A program made the translations under genes and the position numbers. 64,000 nucleotides of DNA from JAPLKB01 sp964532465 (GTDB lineage: Bacteria > Desulfobacterota > Syntrophorhabdia > Syntrophorhabdales > Syntrophorhabdaceae): NCBI GenBank assembly GCA_964532465.1, contig CAZHHX010000018.1:6353-70352 (forward strand), read 5' to 3'. The notes below the pieces were generated by a model. It was not told the DNA's origin and made no database searches. It worked only from the letters and a program-made list of their open reading frames with translations. This document shows, piece after piece, positions 7,230-14,799 of this stretch; position 1 is the first letter of the stretch, and each line of letters opens with the position of its first letter.

Positions 7230-9227
7230 ATGGAAGAAGTTGGAAGGGTTATTTTCTGGAACGTCGGCGGTGGGGCGCGATGGATTAGTTACGCGCTGAT
7301 GGTAGTTACTTTTATCGCCCTAATATACGGGCTGAAAAAAAGGTATGCCATGTGGAAGATTGGAAAAGCTTCCCCAATAGATTTTACAAAAAGGCTCGGG
7401 GAAAGGATTGGTTACTTTATCAGCAACGGTATTTTCCATAAGTCAATTTTAAGAGAGGCTTACCCTGGTTGGATGCATTTTTTCATATTCTGGGGATTCC
7501 TCATACTTACTATAGGAACAGCACTTGTTGCCATACAGGATGATTTTACAAAGTTAATTTTCGGCGTAGAGTTTATAAAAGGCGATTTCTACCTGATATT
7601 TTCTTTTCTCACCGATCTTGGAGGTCTTCTTGCAATCATCGGTGTTCTCATGGCTATGTGGAGGAGATATATCCAGAAACCCGCCAGATTAGACAATAAG
7701 CCTGATGATCTGATTGTTCTTGTCTGGATACTTGTTGTACTTGTGACAGGTTTTCTGACAGAGGCAGCAAGAATAGCCGCTGAACAGAAGTCATACGAGG
7801 TATGGAGTTTTGTCGGCTGGTTCCTTGCACCGATGTTCCCGAGCGCTGAAAAAGGCGTAACTTATATGCCCCATGCTGTTATGTGGTATTTCCATATGCT
7901 TATTTCTTTCGGTCTCTTAGCTTATATTGCATACTCAAGGTTGCTCCATGTTATCACATCTTCTCTTAACATGATGTTCAGAGGGGTTGAGGACAATCCG
8001 AGAGGCGCAATTGTCCCTATCGAAGATTTTGAAAATGCAGAGGAATTCGGTGTCAATTCAATTGATGGATTTACATGGAAACAGATATTTGATCTTGATG
8101 CTTGTACAAGATGCGGCAGATGCCAGGATCTTTGTCCCGCATTTGCAACCGACAAACCGCTCTCGCCGAAACAGTTTATCCAGGATTTAAAGACTGAATG
8201 GGAAAGGATTGGATCGGGAGGAGAGAAAAATGAGGATGGAATTATAGACACAGTCATTAAAGAAGAAACCTTATGGTCATGTACAGCCTGTCTGGCTTGC
8301 CAGGTGAATTGTCCGGTATCAATACCGACTTTTGATAAAAATATCGAAATGAGAAGGTACCTCACCTTGACTCTGAGCAAGACTACTTCTGAAACAAGAC
8401 TACTTTTCAAGAACCTGCAGCAGAAATCTGACCCCTACGGCATGGGAAAAAGACAGAGAACCGAGTGGACAGAAGGGCTTGAAATCAAAAAAGCCGGAGA
8501 AGAAGAGGTCGAATACCTTTACTGGGCAGGGTGCGTTGCATCTCTTGACGACAGGAATAGAAAAGTTGCAAAGGCTTTCACTAAAATATTGACTCAGGCA
8601 GGCATTTCATTCGGTATTCTCGGCCAGGATGAGGCATGTTGCGGTGATCCGGCCCGGAGATGCGGAAACGAGGAATTATATCTCGGTATTGCACAGGGCA
8701 ATGTAGAGCTTCTCAATGAAATAGGCATAAAAAAGATTATAACTACCTGTCCTCACTGCTATCATACGTTAAAGAACGAATACCCGCAGTTAGGAGGGAA
8801 TTTTGAGGTATATCATCAGGCCGATTTTATCTCCAAACTGCTCAATGAAGGCAAACTGAAAATTAATCCGACCGTAGAAGGGACTATTACATTCCACGAT
8901 CCCTGTTACCTTGGAAGGGTTAATGGCATCTTCGATGAAGCAAGAAATGTTGTGGATAAAGTGAAACAGGGAAATTTTGTAGAAATGGGCAGGAACCATG
9001 ACAGGAGCTTCTGTTGCGGCGGGGGCGGCGGCAGGATATGGATGGAAGAACACCATGGAAGAATAAATCACGCAAGAATAGAAGAGGCAATTGAAATTTC
9101 GGCAAATACTGTTGTAACAGCATGTCCTTATTGCCTTATAATGATGGAAGATGCCATTAAGGATAAAGAGAAGACCGAAACAATGAAGGCATTGGATTTA
9201 TCCGAGGTCGTAGTAAAAGGTATCTAA
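7230..9227 (+). CDS. Membrane-bound heterodisulfide-reductase-like Fe-S oxidoreductase (Etf:quinone type)
   Basis: A 665-residue fusion. Residues about 15-245 are a membrane cytochrome b domain like nitrate reductase gamma/HdrE (five to six hydrophobic segments with His residues in GWMHFF, MPHAVMWYFH and RLLHVI). Two 4Fe-4S motifs follow: C292TRCGRCQDLCP and C351TACLACQVNCP. Two CCG domains close it (GCVASL...EACCGDP; DPCYLGR...SFCCGGGGGR), which in HdrB/D-type proteins bind the catalytic noncubane cluster. Proteins with this order are known in syntrophs as electron-transfer-flavoprotein:(methyl)menaquinone oxidoreductases. Etf genes are not adjacent here, so the partner is inferred. It is a single-gene unit ended by a strong terminator. 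Confidence 0.85.
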   Translation: MEEVGRVIFWNVGGGARWISYALMVVTFIALIYGLKKRYAMWKIGKASPIDFTKRLGERIGYFISNGIFHKSILREAYPGWMHFFIFWGFLILTIGTALVAIQDDFTKLIFGVEFIKGDFYLIFSFLTDLGGLLAIIGVLMAMWRRYIQKPARLDNKPDDLIVLVWILVVLVTGFLTEAARIAAEQKSYEVWSFVGWFLAPMFPSAEKGVTYMPHAVMWYFHMLISFGLLAYIAYSRLLHVITSSLNMMFRGVEDNPRGAIVPIEDFENAEEFGVNSIDGFTWKQIFDLDACTRCGRCQDLCPAFATDKPLSPKQFIQDLKTEWERIGSGGEKNEDGIIDTVIKEETLWSCTACLACQVNCPVSIPTFDKNIEMRRYLTLTLSKTTSETRLLFKNLQQKSDPYGMGKRQRTEWTEGLEIKKAGEEEVEYLYWAGCVASLDDRNRKVAKAFTKILTQAGISFGILGQDEACCGDPARRCGNEELYLGIAQGNVELLNEIGIKKIITTCPHCYHTLKNEYPQLGGNFEVYHQADFISKLLNEGKLKINPTVEGTITFHDPCYLGRVNGIFDEARNVVDKVKQGNFVEMGRNHDRSFCCGGGGGRIWMEEHHGRINHARIEEAIEISANTVVTACPYCLIMMEDAIKDKEKTETMKALDLSEVVVKGI

Positions 9228-9250
9228 AGACAGTTCTTAACTTGTTTTTA

Positions 9251-9286
9251 AAAGCCGCCACCCCGCAAAAGGGTGGCGGCTTTTTT
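9251..9286 (+). terminator. Strong rho-independent terminator
   Basis: AAAGCCGCCACCC (9251-9263) pairs with GGGTGGCGGCTTT (9271-9283) around CGCAAAA and is followed by a T-run. It ends the Fe-S oxidoreductase transcript. Confidence 0.93.
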
Positions 9287-9328
9287 GTTGATAATCAATC
9301 AGTCTGCTTTTTTTATTTTTCCATGTTA

Positions 9329-9387
9329 GTGCAACGGCATTTAAAAAGTATTCATCTTTGGCGCTCTGCTTCACCTTGCGATCCTCC
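9329..9387 (-). mobile_element. Truncated, diverged copy of the 138-bp MITE
   Basis: Aligned without gaps to the reverse complement of 1846-1904, most positions agree, including ACGGCATTT, TCTGCTTC and CCTTGCGATCCTCC. The match stops exactly where the second repeat family starts (CTCC at 9384-9387), so the rest of the element is missing. Confidence 0.65.
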
Positions 9388-9521
9388 GGCAGTTTTGCTG
9401 CTGGAGGGGGCGACGTGAGCCCCAGTGAACATAACGTCAGTGCGATAAATAGCCCGCACAGCGGGCGAGAAGGGGAGGCTCCGGCAGTTTTGCTGCTGGA
9501 GGGGGCGACGTGAGCCCCAGT
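9384..9521 (+). repeat. Structured repeat, 1.5 copies (43-bp direct repeat, period 95 bp)
   Basis: The 43-bp unit beginning CTCCGGCAGTTTTGCTGCTG and ending in GTGAGCCCCAGT occurs at 9384-9426 and again, identical, at 9479-9521. The second copy is preceded by a further hairpin and GAGAAGGGGAG, forming a 70-bp unit at 9451-9520. That unit has three hairpins: GCCCGC-ACA-GCGGGC, CTCCGGCAG-TTTTG-CTGCTGGAG and GGGGC-GACGTGA-GCCCC. A third copy is at 55164-55233 on the minus strand. There is no coding potential. Confidence 0.8.
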
Positions 9522-9571
9522 AATTGAAAAGGGATGACTTATATTGTTTATAAGTCATCCCTTTTCAATTA
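9521..9571. terminator. 23-bp perfect inverted repeat, probable bidirectional terminator
   Basis: Arms 9521-9543 and 9549-9571 are exact complements around TTGTT. It lies 17 bp past the ferredoxin stop on the minus strand, so it is the likely ferredoxin terminator, although it is longer than usual and abuts the end of the structured repeat. Confidence 0.6.
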
Positions 9572-9588
9572 TCTAAGAAGATATTTGG

Positions 9589-9762
9589 TTATTCTTCCTG
9601 TGAAATTGCCTCAACAGGGCACTCTTCGATACATGCTCCACATTCTGTACAGAGCTCGTGGTCGACCTTTGCCGTATCATCAACGGCTATTGCATCGACA
9701 GGACATACTTCAGCGCACGCTCCACATCCTGTGCAGGCATCCTCATCAATTTTTGTAGGCAT
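9589..9762 (-). CDS. 2[4Fe-4S] ferredoxin
   Basis: A 57-residue clostridial-type ferredoxin, MPTKIDEDACTGCGACAEVC and onward, with two CxxCxxCxxxCP motifs (CTGCGACAEVCP and CTECGACIEECP). It is a small cytoplasmic low-potential electron carrier, a plausible partner of oxidoreductases such as the AOR at 49586-51475. AAAGGAGG lies seven bases before the ATG. It is a single gene with its own hairpin downstream, separated from pycB by about 75 bp. Confidence 0.95.
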   Translation of the reverse strand: MPTKIDEDACTGCGACAEVCPVDAIAVDDTAKVDHELCTECGACIEECPVEAISQEE

Positions 9763-9836
9763 GTTTTACCTCCTTTTAAATTTTAGTTAGAAATTCCTAA
9801 ACAAATAAAGCAACAATGTCAATAAAAAAATGGCAT

Positions 9837-11216
9837 CTACTGTATTTTATATTTTTTCTTTAAAAATTCCATTCCTGTCATGGGGTACAATGCATAAATC
9901 AGGATATCTTCCATCTTGTCGCTTATCCCTGATAGGGCTTCTTTAGCTTTTGAGAGTTCAGGCTCAAGGGTATCAGCCGGTCTTATATCTATCGGTATTT
10001 CACCCTTTTCGTACCCTTTAAGCGCCTTCTTTCTGATCTCTTCATCAACCGGTGCAGGCGGTCTTCCATAAAGGCCATAAAAATAATCCTTCACCTCTTT
10101 GGAAATCATCTTGTACCTTCCGGCTATAACGTTGAACACTGCCTGAACGCCCACGATCTGGCTTGTAGGTGTGACAAGAGGAGGAAAACCCATATCCTTT
10201 CTTGTCCGGGGAATTTCCTCGTAGACTTCTTTTAAGCGGTGAATTGCCTTTGCCTGCTTCAACTGACTAACGAGGTTGCTTATCATGCCGCCTGGTATCT
10301 GGTGCATGAGAACGCCTATGTCTATCACGGAAAATCTTGTTGTGTCAGCAAAGGACATGTAGTTCGGTATAATACCCTCAAAATACTCATCAACCTCAGC
10401 CAATAACTCAAGGTTCAATTTGGGATCGTAAGGAGTATCAAGAAGCGTAACAACAAAAGGTTCTACTGCTGAGTGAGAAGAACGTAATCCGAAGGGGGCA
10501 AGACATGTATCAATGCCGTCTGCTCCTGCCTCGATTGCCTTCAAAAGAGACATGGAAGCCATACCGCTTGTATAATGCGTGTGAAGGTGGATAGGTATAC
10601 TCAGGTTCTTTTTCAGAGCTGAGACAAGTTCAAACGCATCGTAGGGTGATATAATGCCTGCCATATCTTTTATACAGAGGGAGTCGGCGCCCATTTCCTC
10701 AATTGCTTTTGCCTTGCCGATATAGTAATCAATGTTAAATATGGGGCCTCCGAGCCTTTTTTCGGTTAATGAATACGAAAGTGTCCCCTGTATATGCTTG
10801 CCGCATTTTTTTATCGCTTTAAAGGCTGCGATGAAATTCCTTTCGTCATTTAATGCATCGAATACTCTGAATATATCAATGCCCACTTCTGCTGATTTTT
10901 CAACAAATGCTTCTACCACATCATCTGCGTAATTTCTGTATCCCACAAGGTTCTGCCCGCGAAGCAGCATTTGAAACTTGGTATTGGGCATCTTTGCCTT
11001 AAGAAGCCTTACCCGTTCCCAGGGATCTTCATTTAAAAAACGTGTCATTACATCAAAGGTCGCACCTCCCCAAACTTCCATAGAGTGAAACCCTATGCTG
11101 TCCATTTTTTCAGCAATGGGGAGCATATCCTCTGTCTTCATCCTTGTAGCAAAGAGTGACTGGTGGCCATCTCTTAAGGTAAGATCCGTAATCATTACAG
11201 GTCTTTTTTCTGCCAT
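9837..11216 (-). CDS. Carboxyltransferase subunit (PycB/OadA/transcarboxylase 5S type)
   Basis: A 459-residue HMGL-like TIM barrel plus PYC/OADA domain. It opens MAEKRPVMITDLTLRDGHQS (metal Asp in TLRDGHQS), with the carboxylated lysine in SLCIKDMAG and metal His pair in IHLHTHYTSG. It moves CO2 between carboxybiotin and pyruvate/oxaloacetate. It ends at MEFLKKKYKIQ with no biotinyl (MKM) domain, so the biotin carrier must be a separate protein, as in two-subunit pyruvate carboxylase or the 5S subunit of transcarboxylase. Start 11216 has TAGGAGGTT in front; a longer reading to 11357 would overlap the tRNA. The exact reaction is undecided. Confidence 0.85.
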   Translation of the reverse strand: MAEKRPVMITDLTLRDGHQSLFATRMKTEDMLPIAEKMDSIGFHSMEVWGGATFDVMTRFLNEDPWERVRLLKAKMPNTKFQMLLRGQNLVGYRNYADDVVEAFVEKSAEVGIDIFRVFDALNDERNFIAAFKAIKKCGKHIQGTLSYSLTEKRLGGPIFNIDYYIGKAKAIEEMGADSLCIKDMAGIISPYDAFELVSALKKNLSIPIHLHTHYTSGMASMSLLKAIEAGADGIDTCLAPFGLRSSHSAVEPFVVTLLDTPYDPKLNLELLAEVDEYFEGIIPNYMSFADTTRFSVIDIGVLMHQIPGGMISNLVSQLKQAKAIHRLKEVYEEIPRTRKDMGFPPLVTPTSQIVGVQAVFNVIAGRYKMISKEVKDYFYGLYGRPPAPVDEEIRKKALKGYEKGEIPIDIRPADTLEPELSKAKEALSGISDKMEDILIYALYPMTGMEFLKKKYKIQ

Positions 11217-11312
11217 TGTTAACCTCCTAAAAAAATATGTGAACTTAGTATCATGCCCATTGAGAAAAATCAATGGAAATTTTCCTGTAACTCTGCTATT
11301 CTTATTCTTCCT

Positions 11313-11391
11313 CGGGATGTAGCTCAGTTCGGTGTAGAGCGCTTGCTTCGGGAGCAAGAGGCCGCTGGTTCAAATCCAGTCATCCCGACCA
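11313..11391 (+). tRNA. tRNA-Pro(CGG)
   Basis: All arms fold. Acceptor is CGGGATG/CATCCCG, D-arm GCTC...GAGC, anticodon arm CTTGC-TTCGGGA-GCAAG with anticodon CGG, and T-arm GCTGG-TTCAAAT-CCAGT. The 3' CCA is encoded. It decodes CCG. G37 after the anticodon is typical of proline tRNAs. It is single and not in a cluster. Confidence 0.95.
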
Positions 11392-11481
11392 TTTTATAAG
11401 GTCAAAACAGTGGAGCGGAATATGAAAGAATTCTCGCTCCTGTCATTCTCTGCTTAAGTTTTTCTGCGAGGTCTCCAAAAA

Positions 11482-12024
11482 ATGATTAAAGAATGGGAAA
11501 TTTTAGACTCAAGAACAGAAAGGGATTATAAGATTTTCAAAATAAAGTCTGTTAAGGCAATATCTCCGAGAACCAGCAAAACAAATGAATTCTACACAAT
11601 CGAGACAAAGGACTGGGTTAATATAATACCTTTAACTGAAAACCGGGAAGTTGTCATGATAAGGCAATACAGACACGGATCGAATGAAATAAGCCTTGAA
11701 ATACCCGGCGGCCTTGTTGATGAAAAAAACCCTGAAGAAGCTGCTATAAGAGAGCTTCAGGAAGAAACCGGATATAAAGGCGAGAATGTGGAATACCTTG
11801 GGGCTGTTAACCCGAATCCGGCAATATTCAACAATCTCTGCCATACTTACCTTGTAGAGAAGGCAAAAAAAACCTCTCCTAAAAACCTTGACCCCGATGA
11901 AGACATTGAGGTAGTCCTTGTGCCATTATCCGAGATTCCATCCCTCATCGACAGAGGCATGATTAACCATGCTTTGGTAGTAGTTGCCTTCCATTATTAT
12001 TTTTCGAAAAAAGGATACAAGTAA
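11482..12024 (+). CDS. NUDIX hydrolase, ADP-ribose pyrophosphatase-like
   Basis: A 180-residue protein with a complete Nudix box, G-(x5)-E-(x7)-RELQEETG, spanning about residues 72-94. The upstream PLTENREVVMIRQYRHG and ISLEIPGG segments are usual in ADP-ribose pyrophosphatases. It should hydrolyse nucleoside diphosphate derivatives such as ADP-ribose to AMP plus ribose phosphate, using Mg2+. GAGGT lies about 11 bases before the ATG. The stop is three bases before mobB, so the two genes form an operon downstream of tRNA-Pro. Confidence 0.9.
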   Translation: MIKEWEILDSRTERDYKIFKIKSVKAISPRTSKTNEFYTIETKDWVNIIPLTENREVVMIRQYRHGSNEISLEIPGGLVDEKNPEEAAIRELQEETGYKGENVEYLGAVNPNPAIFNNLCHTYLVEKAKKTSPKNLDPDEDIEVVLVPLSEIPSLIDRGMINHALVVVAFHYYFSKKGYK

Positions 12025-12027
12025 TTC

Positions 12028-12543
12028 ATGGACAAGATGAAGATCCCTGTCATTTCTATAGTAGGAAGAGGAAAAACAGGAAAAACAACATTTATTGAAA
12101 AGCTTATACCTCTTCTCGTGGATAAAGGTGTGAAGGTAGCTGTTATAAAGCATCATCTCCATGATTTTGACTTTGATATACCGGGCAAAGATACATATAG
12201 ACACAAGAAAGCCGGTGCAAGAACCGTTATCCTGTCATCTCCCGGAAAAATAGCAATGGTAAAGGACACCGAAAAGGACCTTTCCATAGAGGAGATTGTA
12301 TCCGGATACATAGATGGTGTGGATATTCTTATTACCGAAGGATATAAAAAAGCGGATATGCCGAAAATCGAAGTCTATCCAAAGAAAGAAGGATTAGAAC
12401 CTGTCTGTGTCGACGACAGAAATCTTGTTGCTATTGTAACTGATGTTCCCTTTGCTTCTCCTGTCCCGGTTTTTCAGAGGGACGATGCGGAAAGTGTGGC
12501 AAGTTTTATAATATCAAGATTCCGACTGTCTTGCGACGCTTAA
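12028..12543 (+). CDS. mobB: Molybdopterin-guanine dinucleotide biosynthesis protein MobB
   Basis: A 171-residue P-loop GTPase. Walker A is GRGKTGKTT near the N-terminus, followed by VIKHHLHDFDFD.PGKDT and GVDILITEGYKK, all diagnostic of MobB. It assists MobA in loading molybdenum or tungsten cofactor guanine dinucleotide. Partner enzymes suggested by this window are formate dehydrogenase (through fdhD at 59778). The AOR at 49586 uses bis-pterin without the dinucleotide. It is co-transcribed with the NUDIX gene; spacing is three bases. Confidence 0.9.
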   Translation: MDKMKIPVISIVGRGKTGKTTFIEKLIPLLVDKGVKVAVIKHHLHDFDFDIPGKDTYRHKKAGARTVILSSPGKIAMVKDTEKDLSIEEIVSGYIDGVDILITEGYKKADMPKIEVYPKKEGLEPVCVDDRNLVAIVTDVPFASPVPVFQRDDAESVASFIISRFRLSCDA

Positions 12544-12632
12544 TTATTCGATTCAGACAAAGCAAGACTCCCGGATGTTTAACGGCCGGTTGCGCATCCC
12601 TTAATTGTCTTAAACAGCCCCCTTTATCAAAC

Positions 12633-12661
12633 TTGCAAATCAATTTTTCATTTGATATAAT
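12633..12661 (+). promoter_or_regulatory. Sigma-70-type promoter
   Basis: TTGCAA (12633-12638), 17-bp spacer and TATAAT (12656-12661). It drives the small secreted-protein gene at 12700. Confidence 0.65.
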
Positions 12662-12699
12662 CCCTTAATAATAAATGCCTTAACAATGAGGAGGACTCG

Positions 12700-12966
12700 A
12701 TGAAATCAAGATTTTTATTGTTTGTTTTTACAATACTGATGGGTTTCGGCCTGATTATGGGCCAGATCTCGACTGCTGCGGCACAAAGCCAGAGTAGTGA
12801 TAAGTCAAAGTCCAGTAGCCAAAAGAATAAAAAAACAATGGATCAGAGGCGCAAGGATCAAGCCGACAAAACCATTAACGACATGATTGATCGAGGCGCC
12901 AGCCAGAGCGATATACAGGTGCAGAAAAAAGCGAACAAAAAGTACTACGGCCATGAGGGAGAGTAA
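12700..12966 (+). CDS. Small secreted hydrophilic protein, unknown function
   Basis: An 88-residue protein with a clear signal peptide (residues 1-29, hydrophobic LLFVFTILMGFGLIMG, cleavage about STAAAQ). The mature part is a short polar chain rich in Ser, Lys, Gln and Asp (SQSSDKSKSSSQKNKKTMDQ) with no cysteine. Fold is probably disordered followed by a helix (QADKTINDMIDRG...). AGGAGG precedes the ATG and a good promoter lies upstream, which argues for a real gene. I do not recognise a family. It converges with the membrane protein gene at 13031. Confidence 0.65.
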   Translation: MKSRFLLFVFTILMGFGLIMGQISTAAAQSQSSDKSKSSSQKNKKTMDQRRKDQADKTINDMIDRGASQSDIQVQKKANKKYYGHEGE

Positions 12967-13030
12967 AAATTAGAAAGAGTTCCAATAATATACATAATAG
13001 AGCAGCGAGTTGACCAAGGCGTCGAGGAGG

Positions 13031-14260
13031 TCATTCTCTTCTTATCCCCACAGGCTCAAGCCCCATGGTTCTGATAATTATTTCCTCCTCCTTCTCCATG
13101 ACGCCTTTGTTATGAAGGAGTTGTGCTATTTTACCCCCCTGCTGATTCAGTACAGACTGCCCCACGGGATTTGATGTATTGATGTAGAAAAGCGTACCAT
13201 CTTTCAATCTAATGCCAATGCCGGCATTGGTAAGGGTGCTTAAGACCAGGAGACTGATGCTTCCTCCTCTGCCTGCAAAGAGAAAAACCCACGCTATAAA
13301 GATCATCCATCGGGGCCTTTTGAAGGTCACCGGCTGAAAGTATTGCATCTCTTTGAATTGATAGAATTTCTCACCATTCGTATAGGCTATCTTGATATTG
13401 TCATCGGAAAACTTCATCTCAAAACAGGCAAACCTGGGCATGATGAAGATATATCCCCACATCCCTATTGATGCCATCAACCAGAATATCGGGAGAAGGA
13501 ATATTCCTTCCGTGAAAAATACCTGCGCTGAGCCTCCCATGATTGCCATTGGAGCAACAAAAGGTAGTGCGATGAGAATAAGCACGAAGCAGATGTCATT
13601 GCCTGCAATAAACCATGTTTTGAAGTGGATAGAATCCTTCTCTTTCCTTTTTCGCGGTAATAGAATAGATAAAGCTATTCCGGCAAGGATTATCCAGGGA
13701 CTGTATTGCCTGTATGAGTACATCAGCCACGAGGGCGGTTTTGGATAATCACTGAGACCGGAGCCTATATGAAAACTGCTGTAGCTGTATACCCTGTAAT
13801 CAACTTTCAAATACTGCCCATCAGGACCGCAAAGATACAGCGTATCAAGGTTTTTCTTCAGTCTGTCCTGTAATAAGTTAAATGGGTATTCGGAGGCGTA
13901 AAAGTAGAAACCTGCCCCTTTATATTGGGAGCTTAATCTTTCCTGCAACTCCTTTGAAGAATTTTTGTCATTATAAGCTGTCTTTATGTTTTGAAACAAT
14001 TCTTCCCATTCTCTGCCCTGCGCCTGAAATACTTTGCCTTTTGTTTTGAGAGAGACAAACTGTTCATAATTTCCTGGAGTGTTCGGATTATAAGGCAGTA
14101 AAGATTCTAATGTCCATTTCGGGCGCTCTGCTTCTTTTTTGAAATCTGCGGCAAAGTCAACGGGTTTCACTCTTACAAGAGGAAGGAGGGGGGTATAAAA
14201 GAAAAGCCAAAGAGCCGTACATACAAAAACGGTAACAATGAGTCTTCGCAGGTATTCCAT
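13031..14260 (-). CDS. Integral membrane protein, unknown function
   Basis: A 409-residue protein. One N-terminal membrane segment (about 8-28) is followed by an extracytoplasmic domain of about 150 residues containing FYFYASEYPFNLLQDRL. Further hydrophobic segments lie near 190-205, 222-240, 250-275 and 320-345, and then a PH-like or soluble tail. I find no motif that gives a function. The reading frame is long and intact. It is monocistronic between divergent and convergent neighbours. Confidence 0.6.
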   Translation of the reverse strand: MEYLRRLIVTVFVCTALWLFFYTPLLPLVRVKPVDFAADFKKEAERPKWTLESLLPYNPNTPGNYEQFVSLKTKGKVFQAQGREWEELFQNIKTAYNDKNSSKELQERLSSQYKGAGFYFYASEYPFNLLQDRLKKNLDTLYLCGPDGQYLKVDYRVYSYSSFHIGSGLSDYPKPPSWLMYSYRQYSPWIILAGIALSILLPRKRKEKDSIHFKTWFIAGNDICFVLILIALPFVAPMAIMGGSAQVFFTEGIFLLPIFWLMASIGMWGYIFIMPRFACFEMKFSDDNIKIAYTNGEKFYQFKEMQYFQPVTFKRPRWMIFIAWVFLFAGRGGSISLLVLSTLTNAGIGIRLKDGTLFYINTSNPVGQSVLNQQGGKIAQLLHNKGVMEKEEEIIIRTMGLEPVGIRRE

Positions 14261-14799
14261 TTATCACCTCATATTTTGTTCGATAGCCCGTCTTCTATTG
14301 ATACTGTTAACTGATAGGAGCTTGTTTCCGGCAATTATTAAAGAAGTAAATACCGTTTTCATAGTCAGTATCCCCTTTATTTTTATTAAAAGCATCCCAC
14401 AATTCCAGCAAATTATGCAACAGCTAAAAGAGGGGAAAGAAATTTCAAGGATAATGATCTTTTAAATAAAACATGCAAGCAGTCTGTTGACAGCGTGGCG
14501 GAAATCCTTGAGAATATATTGAATGATGCGCAACCAAGGCATGGCCGGTCCGTATTCCAGTGATAATGGAGGATTTGGCATAATATATAGTCTCTGTGTT
14601 CGGGGAAAAGCTTCTTTCCCAAGAACAAAGGGGTTTACCATGGAAGGTATCATGAAATACCTCGACTTCAGGGATGTTCCTCCGGAAATACGCTCCCTTT
14701 TCAAAACTCCGGAGGCTTAAAACTTTTTTGAGTGTTGCAGCCAGCGAATGAGGCACAAGATCAAGACCGTCGGGATTTTTTGAGTAGATTCTGATTGAA
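14261..14799. other. 540-bp stretch without a supported gene
   Basis: Several overlapping short readings occur on both strands at 14413-14756, but none has a ribosome site plus a recognisable product. CCTCCGGA/TCCGGAGG inverted arms occur around 14680-14717. It may hold a decayed gene or a repeat; I cannot decide. Confidence 0.4.

Noticed and set aside
9384..9521. Two identical direct repeats suggesting a minimal CRISPR
   Set aside because: Only two 43-bp copies with a 52-bp interval that itself contains part of the repeat family; a further copy elsewhere is single. No cas genes.
11217..11357. Longer N-terminus for the carboxyltransferase
   Set aside because: It would read through the tRNA-Pro gene on the other strand, and GGAGG sits before ATG 11216.
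14445..14756. Minus-strand 103-codon gene
   Set aside because: It overlaps two other similar-length frames, lacks a ribosome site and shows no domain pattern; kept only as an unresolved gap.
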